Assembly: GCA_030637025.1 (NCBI GenBank)
Contig: DAOVVV010000040.1
Coordinates: forward strand, 1 to 20,902
Source: JAGLHV01 sp023143305 [NCBI: Clostridia bacterium]
GTDB lineage: Bacteria; CBDUZB01; JAGLHV01
Length of the DNA: 20,902 nt
Direction of reading: 5' to 3'
The notes beneath the pieces are model-generated. The model made no database searches, was not told where the DNA came from, and saw only the letters and a list, made by a program, of their open reading frames with translations. The position numbers were made by a program, and so were the translations under genes. Numbering within the stretch: position 1 is the first letter of the stretch; each line of letters opens with the position of its first letter. Shown in pieces: positions 16,371 through 20,902 of this stretch.

Positions 16371-17057
16371 TTATCCGCCTAACCCGCCAAGCCGAAGTTG
16401 AACTGCCTCACCGGTTAATTCACGAAGAGCATCAACCGCTATCCAATGGGCACTTTTGGAATTTATTTTTTGAATCTCCCTGGCAATAATAATTGCTCTT
16501 TTATTTAAAGTGCTATTCCTTTTTCCAATTTGTCGTAAGGCCCAGTTAACTGCTTTTCTAACCATATTTCTTTCATCTGTAGATTCCCTCTTTATTATTG
16601 GAAAAAATTGCTCGAATTTTTTATCTTCTGCTTGTTTATCACTAACTGCTAAACGGGCCATTAGGACAAACCCTGCTCTTTTAACAAATTCTTTTTTGCT
16701 TAAACTCCATCGAAAACATTTCTCATAAGCAAATCCGGTTTTTTCAAAAAGATTCATACAGCACTGGTCACAAATCTCCCAATAGTCAAACTCTTTTACC
16801 CATTTTTCTATTTGTGTTTCTGTGACTATTTGAGGATCATCAATCATACTGGCTAATATTCTGGTTTCCCTTATATTTAACGACCAGAGTTTTTTAGCAA
16901 GTTGATGATTTACTCCTATTTCTTTAGCTATTTTTCTTAAATTAGGAATTGATACACCGTAAGTTTTTTGGGGAGTAATTCCAAATCCAGACATCCCGGC
17001 AATTGATTTTGAATTAGATAAAGACTTCAGTCTTTTGATAATATCACTGCTTTCCAT
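16371..17057 (-). CDS. AlkD-like DNA alkylation repair protein
   Basis: The product from the ATG at 17057 (228 residues) belongs to the HEAT-like DNA alkylation repair family (COG4912/AlkD). Visible are YGVSIPNLRKIAKEI (33-47), the DYWEICDQCC segment (91-100) with the Trp and Asp of the DNA-binding cleft, FVKRAGFVLMARLA (124-137) and the signature NMVRKAVNWALRQIGKRN (164-181). AlkD-type proteins excise positively charged N3/N7-alkylated bases without flipping them. The frame stays open upstream to a TTG at 17102, but that extension overlaps an intergenic inverted repeat, while the ATG at 17057 has an AAAGG about ten bases upstream, so the shorter form is preferred. It stands alone between repeats and the next gene. 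Confidence 0.88.
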   Translation of the reverse strand: MESSDIIKRLKSLSNSKSIAGMSGFGITPQKTYGVSIPNLRKIAKEIGVNHQLAKKLWSLNIRETRILASMIDDPQIVTETQIEKWVKEFDYWEICDQCCMNLFEKTGFAYEKCFRWSLSKKEFVKRAGFVLMARLAVSDKQAEDKKFEQFFPIIKRESTDERNMVRKAVNWALRQIGKRNSTLNKRAIIIAREIQKINSKSAHWIAVDALRELTGEAVQLRLGGLGG

Positions 17058-17079
17058 TTCTTTTTTAACCTTTGAGAAA

Positions 17080-17112
17080 GGGACAGGTCTACAAAATAGC
17101 AAACCTGACCCC
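17080..17112. repeat. REP-like inverted repeat upstream of the alkylation repair gene
   Basis: GGGACAGGT (17080-17088) and ACCTGACCCC (17103-17112) pair at eight of nine positions over a 14-base loop. This short GC-rich palindrome in AT-rich surroundings resembles REP sequences. It lies just 5' of the alkylation repair start, and no transposase is nearby. Confidence 0.5.
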
Positions 17113-17128
17113 TTACAATTTGACCTTT

Positions 17129-17560
17129 TTAAGTAGTTATACTTTTCTGAATAAATTCACTAAGTTTTTGCGGTTCATCCGTGCCGATACGATAAACTTT
17201 TCCATTTTTCATCGATAACGCAACCGCATCTAATCCTGATATATTAAACAACCAACCCTTAGGACTCTTTCTAATCCCATACCCATACCACCATTTATTT
17301 CTAATCACTTCGCAACTTTTAATTTCTTTAAAATAAAATTTTTTCCTGATTAAACCAATCCCAAACTTAATTTCAACAAAATCTTTATTTCCTACAACCG
17401 TAAGCTTAAAAAATAAAATAATACTACAAAGTAATATTACTGACAAAATCAAAACACTCGCCCTATTTACATCTACTGCCCCTGAAAAATACCCAACAAA
17501 AAAAATCGCTGCTCCCAGTAATGCCACTACAAACATACCAAACTGAGTGTGCTTATACAT
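17129..17560 (-). CDS. Small membrane protein with two TM helices and a PH-like domain
   Basis: The 143-residue product has two membrane helices (about 8-29 and 34-54) followed by a soluble, beta-rich segment (about 60-140) with KFYFKEIKSCEVIRN (74-88), WWYGYGIRKSPKGWLF (90-105) and GKVYRIGTDEPQKLSEFI (120-137). This arrangement resembles bacterial PH-like domain (bPH) membrane proteins, most of which are uncharacterised. The ATG has an excellent GGAGG Shine-Dalgarno. It is separated from its neighbours by repeats on both sides and looks like a single-gene unit. Function unknown. Confidence 0.75.
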   Translation of the reverse strand: MYKHTQFGMFVVALLGAAIFFVGYFSGAVDVNRASVLILSVILLCSIILFFKLTVVGNKDFVEIKFGIGLIRKKFYFKEIKSCEVIRNKWWYGYGIRKSPKGWLFNISGLDAVALSMKNGKVYRIGTDEPQKLSEFIQKSITT

Positions 17561-17593
17561 CTTTACCTCCTTTCATTAATTTTTATCCTGGAC

Positions 17594-17801
17594 CCCCCTG
17601 CAAAATAGCCTTTTCACCTTTATTGTCATTCCTGCTTTCCAGACTGTGTCATAACTCTACTTTAGGTAGCCGCAGGCTTTAGCCTGCGTAATTTATCCGT
17701 CGATAACGCAACCTGAAGGTTGCGGCTCCCAGATAAAAAATGGAGTTGTGACACACTCTCTAAGTGCGGAATGACAGAATATGTCCTTTTGCAGAAGTCT
17801 A
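17594..17801. repeat. Palindromic MITE-like element, copy B, with a nested second element
   Basis: The right end, read in reverse, is TAGACTTCTGCAAAAG and continues to CATATTCTGTCATTCCG, matching the left end of copy A (3994). The left end GCAAAATAGCCTTTTCACC matches the reversed right end of copy A. So the two copies are in opposite orientation. Between the GTCATTCCTGC and GCGGAATGAC arms sits a separate palindromic unit (17645-17755): outer arms TGTGTCATAACTC / GAGTTGTGACACA (12 of 13 paired) and two perfect hairpins, CGCAGGC / GCCTGCG (17671-17688) and CGCAACCT / AGGTTGCG (17707-17724). No coding capacity. Confidence 0.65.
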
Positions 17802-17844
17802 TAATTTTTATCCCCCTTTATCCCATTTAAAGGAACATAAGAAG

Positions 17845-18903
17845 TTAAGTTAGATTTTTTAAATAATCATAACTAAAATCAATTTTTAATTCCACCCATA
17901 AAGGTAAGTGGTCCGACATTTGAAATGTCCTCCAGATTTTCTGATAGTACTCTCTTTTGCCGGCCTTGCTTCTTGGTTTACCGTCCTTACCAATATCTCT
18001 CTTTTCCGATGACATAAAATCCTTGTATGTTTCAAATTCATCATCTTTAAATACCGATTGGTAAAAATTGAAAACCCCTGCATTTTTCTGACTGTCTCCC
18101 AATTTTAATTCATTTTCTTTTGTCTTAAAGGCAATTTGGTCATAAAATTTTGTTCGGTCAAGGTTGGTAGATTTTTTCAAGCCTTCAGGGATTTTAAACC
18201 CGTTTTTTTCCAGAGCCTCCATTGTTTTGTGCTCCGGATGTTTAATGTTGAAATCTCCCAGTACAATATAATTACACTCTTTCTCTTTAGCCCTTTTTGC
18301 CAAAAACTTAGCAATCTTTTCTATCTCTTCTATTCTTCGTTCCAGCTGCTCACCATAATCAGCCCCGTAATAAATATGAACGGTACATAACTTAAACTTA
18401 AACCATCCCGATTGAAATGCCACAAGAAAAGGTGTCCTGGCAAACTGTAAAGCATCTTTTATCTTTTTTTTTGCGGGTAAAACAATCTCGCCCGCAATAT
18501 TTCGAAAACTTACTTTATTAGTATCAAAAACAAAAACCATCCTTTCTCTATTGCCTGATGTCCCTTCTGTTACATCTGTAGAAATAAAATCCCAATTTTT
18601 TCCTAAAATATCCATAACCTTATTAAACGCTTTTAAATCTTTATTGATTTCCTGCAAAGCTACGAGATCAAATGCTGAAATAATTTCTGCTATATAATAA
18701 TAAGCCTCGTTACTTCTGGGACCGTGTTTAAATTTGTTAGAGTCAAAATCACGTATATTCCAGGTGGCCAATAACAGGGTATCATCAACTAATTTGCGGG
18801 GAATTTCTTTTTTTAGCTGTGCTCTTAAATCAATTATCTTACCCGCTACTCTACTTCTTTCTTTTGGTTTAAATTTTCTTTTTAATTGGTAATAAAAAGG
18901 CAT
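17845..18903 (-). CDS. Endonuclease/exonuclease/phosphatase (EEP) family protein
   Basis: From the ATG at 18903 the product has 352 residues and the EEP (DNase I/ExoIII-like) active-site series in order: TWNIRDF (47-53), LQEI (83-86), GNRERMVFVFD (117-127), VHIYYG (175-180), LGDFNI (215-220), YDQIAF (254-259) and SDHLPLW (330-336). These supply the Asn, Glu, Asp and His residues for Mg-dependent phosphodiester or phosphate-ester hydrolysis. The substrate (DNA, RNA, inositol phosphate or lipid) cannot be told. The reading frame stays open 50 codons further upstream, but a GGAGGAG ribosome site eight bases before this ATG and the low-complexity upstream codons argue for the internal start. No signal peptide is seen, so it is probably cytoplasmic. 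Confidence 0.88.
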   Translation of the reverse strand: MPFYYQLKRKFKPKERSRVAGKIIDLRAQLKKEIPRKLVDDTLLLATWNIRDFDSNKFKHGPRSNEAYYYIAEIISAFDLVALQEINKDLKAFNKVMDILGKNWDFISTDVTEGTSGNRERMVFVFDTNKVSFRNIAGEIVLPAKKKIKDALQFARTPFLVAFQSGWFKFKLCTVHIYYGADYGEQLERRIEEIEKIAKFLAKRAKEKECNYIVLGDFNIKHPEHKTMEALEKNGFKIPEGLKKSTNLDRTKFYDQIAFKTKENELKLGDSQKNAGVFNFYQSVFKDDEFETYKDFMSSEKRDIGKDGKPRSKAGKREYYQKIWRTFQMSDHLPLWVELKIDFSYDYLKNLT

Positions 18904-18940
18904 TCTTTCTCCTCCTTTTTGTTTTCTTGACTCCTTAAAA

Positions 18941-18946
18941 ATTATA
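18941..18946 (-). promoter_or_regulatory. Possible -10 element of the EEP gene
   Basis: The reverse strand has a perfect TATAAT here, about 38 bases before the ATG at 18903, consistent with a short leader carrying GGAGGAG. No good -35 hexamer stands 16-18 bases upstream, so the call is tentative. Confidence 0.35.
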
Positions 18947-19009
18947 TAAAAACTTTTTAAAAAATACCAGCCTTTTCTTATACATAATATCTTATTTATT
19001 CCCATATCA

Positions 19010-19038
19010 GGGAATGTCATATGTATTGTAGCATTCCC
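19010..19038. repeat. Inverted repeat in the divergent regulatory region
   Basis: GGGAATG (19010-19016) and CATTCCC (19032-19038) form a perfect seven-base inverted repeat with a 15-base centre. It lies about 20 bases upstream of the exporter -35 box and could be a second operator or a hairpin. Confidence 0.4.
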
Positions 19039-19057
19039 AATCGTAATAAACAACTAC

Positions 19058-19086
19058 TTGACTTAATTTCAGTCAAGTTATAGAAT
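19058..19086 (+). promoter_or_regulatory. Promoter of the RND exporter gene with overlapping operator palindrome
   Basis: TTGACT (19058-19063) and TAGAAT (19081-19086) are exactly 17 bases apart. A perfect eight-base inverted repeat, ACTTGACT TAATTTC AGTCAAGT (19056-19078), covers the -35 box and most of the spacer, where a bound repressor would block RNA polymerase. Efflux genes are commonly controlled in this way by TetR- or MarR-type repressors; no regulator gene is visible in the window. Confidence 0.72.
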
Positions 19087-19156
19087 ACTTAATAGCCGGT
19101 TAAAACATTTTGCTAAAAATATTTAAAATTTTATCGTAAGCAGAAGGAGTAATAAA

Positions 19157-20869
19157 ATGTTTGCTTTTTTTATTAACAGAAAATTATTAGTTAACATTAT
19201 CGTAGTCTTATTTATTACCGCCGGATTTATCGCACTAAAGCGCACCCCCAGAGAAGGAATGCCCGCTATTGATCTCAACCAACTATCTATTGTTACCAGA
19301 TACCCGGGAGCATCACCGGAAGATGTGGAACTGAATATCACCTTTAAAATCGAAGAACAATTACAAGAGGTGGCTGGACTGGTGGAAATAACTTCTGTTT
19401 CTATAGAAAATAGTTCTTCTATTCTGGTACAAATTGATGAATCTCTTGGTAAAAAACGCATAGAAGAAATCAAAGATGATGTCCAAAAAGCAATTGACAG
19501 CATCGATGATTTACCCGAGGAAATAGAAGACAGGCCTCTTGTCACCGAAATAAAAACCAGTGATATACCCGTTATCGAAATAGCTCTATCACACAAAAAC
19601 AAGGAATATTTACGTGAAATAGCAATAAAATTAGAAAGGAAAATAGAAAAATTAAAAGAAGTAGCCGGGGTAGATAAAATCGGATATTTCGATAAAGAAA
19701 TACACATAGAAGTAGACCCCGGACAGATGAAAAAAGCATTTGTTTCCTTGCCGGAAATTGTAAGTTCTATCCAAAAAAGAAATCTCCGCTCTACTTCCGG
19801 AACAATGGAATCATACCAGGGCTTAAAAAATATTGTTATCCTGAATAAATTTAAAAATCCTCTGGATGTAGAAGATGTTATTTTGCGCAGTAATTTTGAT
19901 TTTAAACATATCAAGTTAAAAGAAATTTCCCGGGTAAAAATGTCAGAAAAAGACAACCATCTTATTATTAGAAATAACGGCCAATACGGTATGTCACTGG
20001 CAGTAAGAAAAAAACCAAATGCAGACATTATTAGAACTATCAGCCGTATCAAAGCCCTGATAAAAAAAGATACTTTTAACAACTTAACCTTTGCTTTTAT
20101 CAATGACCAGTCTAAAACAACCCGAACCCGTCTTCGTTTATTAACTTCCAACGGCCTCATTGGATTTGTACTGGTATTAATTCTTTTGTTTGTTTTCCTG
20201 AATCCTAAAGCTGCTTTTTGGACATCTTTCGGTATTCCTTTTTGTTTTATTGCCGCCTTTTCTTTCTTTCCTCTTTTTAATATAACCATTAGTGCCATAG
20301 CTCTGGGTGGTTTGATTATCGTACTGGGAATAATCGTCGATGACGCTATTGTTATCTCCGAAAAAATAGTCTCTTATCAGGAAACAGGGATAGAACCTAA
20401 AAAAGCATCTTTAATGGCCTTAAAAGAAATGGCCGGCCCGATTACCGCCGCTTCTATTACTACCATTTGCGCTTATATCCCGCTGTTTTTTTTAGGAGGG
20501 CGTCCGGGAAAATTTATTTGGGCCATACCGGCCATTGTTATTATTATCATTTTAATTTCTTTGTTTGAATGTTTTTTTGTTTTACCCAACCATTTGAGCC
20601 ACGGAAAAAACAAAATTAAACAGAAACCATTGTGGTTAATTACTATAGAAAATTATTACCAGAAATTATTGTATAAATTTATAAAAGCCAGGTATTTTTT
20701 CCTTGTTTTTTTTACGCTCATTTTAGTATCTATGCTGGTATTAGCCAAGTCCCACTTAAAATTTCAAATGTTTCCACAATCAGGGATTGATACTTTCTAC
20801 ATTAAAGTGGAAGGAAATAAAAAGCAAAGTGTTGTGAAGCCCGCGAAAAATCTTGTTTTCCCACCTTGA
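19157..20869 (+). CDS. RND-family efflux transporter, C-terminal half missing
   Basis: The protein begins like AcrB/HAE-type or heavy-metal RND exporters: a first membrane helix (about 8-26), YPGASPEDVE (49-58) at the start of the porter domain, then TM helices from about 332 with the proton-relay acidic pair in GIIVDDAIVISE (391-402; D395, D396) and GGRPGKFIWAIPAI (447-460). TM7 (about 512-531) leads to FPQSGIDTFYIKVE (539-552), where the second porter domain should start. Family members have about 1000 residues; here the frame ends at 570 in sequence that no longer resembles the family (GNKKQSVVKP onward). An inner-membrane pump of this kind works with periplasmic and outer-membrane partners, none of which is seen. 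The ATG has an AGAAGGAG ribosome site. As it stands it would be non-functional. Confidence 0.88.
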   Translation: MFAFFINRKLLVNIIVVLFITAGFIALKRTPREGMPAIDLNQLSIVTRYPGASPEDVELNITFKIEEQLQEVAGLVEITSVSIENSSSILVQIDESLGKKRIEEIKDDVQKAIDSIDDLPEEIEDRPLVTEIKTSDIPVIEIALSHKNKEYLREIAIKLERKIEKLKEVAGVDKIGYFDKEIHIEVDPGQMKKAFVSLPEIVSSIQKRNLRSTSGTMESYQGLKNIVILNKFKNPLDVEDVILRSNFDFKHIKLKEISRVKMSEKDNHLIIRNNGQYGMSLAVRKKPNADIIRTISRIKALIKKDTFNNLTFAFINDQSKTTRTRLRLLTSNGLIGFVLVLILLFVFLNPKAAFWTSFGIPFCFIAAFSFFPLFNITISAIALGGLIIVLGIIVDDAIVISEKIVSYQETGIEPKKASLMALKEMAGPITAASITTICAYIPLFFLGGRPGKFIWAIPAIVIIIILISLFECFFVLPNHLSHGKNKIKQKPLWLITIENYYQKLLYKFIKARYFFLVFFTLILVSMLVLAKSHLKFQMFPQSGIDTFYIKVEGNKKQSVVKPAKNLVFPP

Positions 20870-20902
20870 TGGCGATGGCTGAATCACATGGTTCTCCTCT
20901 AA
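20811..20902. other. Unrelated, more GC-rich sequence interrupting the RND gene
   Basis: From about 20811 to 20835 the sequence departs from RND coding and becomes visibly richer in G+C up to the window edge. The reverse strand carries AGGAG followed by ATG/GTG (20885-20889) and a short open stretch of about 35 codons with no recognised family. It could be the edge of an inserted element or a mis-join at a contig end. Confidence 0.4.

Noticed and set aside
17058-17102. TTG-initiated extension of the alkylation repair protein
   Set aside because: It adds 15 residues encoded by a REP-like inverted repeat; the ATG at 17057 fits the family length and has a ribosome site.
18904-19053. 50-codon N-terminal extension of the EEP protein
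   Set aside because: A strong GGAGGAG site precedes the internal ATG at 18903, and the extension would run through the divergent promoter region.
19123-20298. Long open reading frame (391 codons) antisense to the RND exporter gene
   Set aside because: It lies wholly opposite a gene with clear family motifs, promoter and ribosome site; its own translation is Ser/Ile/Leu-rich with no recognisable domain.
20811-20887. Short reverse-strand frame starting at GTG/ATG near the right edge as a gene
   Set aside because: It is about 35 codons and runs back into exporter coding sequence; no family is recognised.

Overview
This is an AT-rich bacterial window (roughly one third G+C by eye) using the standard code, with clear Shine-Dalgarno sites on many genes. 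An RND-type inner-membrane exporter and a type IV pilin-like protein point to a two-membraned (Gram-negative-type) bacterium. The gene mix and the many palindromic intergenic repeats suggest an uncultivated candidate-phylum bacterium (Omnitrophota-like lineages would fit), but no marker here fixes the taxonomy.

Layout. 1-228: start of a nucleotidyltransferase gene running off the left edge (minus). 229-1492: a repeat-rich stretch with two palindromic elements, a small HhH-GPD-type DNA glycosylase gene of different codon use, and two short tandem-repeat tracts. 1493-6198: minus-strand metabolic genes, namely ahcY and metK (S-adenosylmethionine cycle) and argD and argB (arginine/ornithine synthesis), with argB directly abutting the end of comEC. 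6199-8409: comEC, a DNA-uptake channel whose C-terminal metallo-beta-lactamase-like domain has lost most metal ligands. 8505-11362: a compact three-gene module on the minus strand, cheR-TPR, a 7-TM protein and a stand-alone HAMP/coiled-coil membrane protein, with mgtC-like upstream (11420-12082). 12083-12765: non-coding divergent promoter region. 12766-14634 (plus): an amino-acid/polyamine/organocation permease fused to a PTS EIIA domain. 14732-15799 (minus): a PilX-like pilin preceded by a c-di-GMP-I riboswitch, an intrinsic terminator, a sigma70-type promoter and a CRP-like site. 16371-18903 (minus): AlkD-like DNA alkylation repair, a two-TM PH-like protein, and an EEP-family nuclease/phosphatase. 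19157-20869 (plus): an RND exporter behind a strong promoter overlapped by a perfect inverted repeat; its reading frame is cut off about halfway by unrelated, more GC-rich sequence at the right edge.

How the parts may work together. MetK makes S-adenosylmethionine, used by CheR-type methyltransferases, and AhcY clears the S-adenosylhomocysteine product. CheR with the HAMP and 7-TM proteins looks like a fragment of a chemosensory pathway. The pilin-like gene is wired to c-di-GMP and ComEC imports DNA, which in many bacteria works with type IV pili. These links are inference from content, not shown by the sequence.

Most notable: the riboswitch-controlled pilin gene, the permease-EIIA fusion, the degenerate ComEC domain, the CheR/7-TM/HAMP module, and a pair of related palindromic elements, one with a second palindromic element nested in it.
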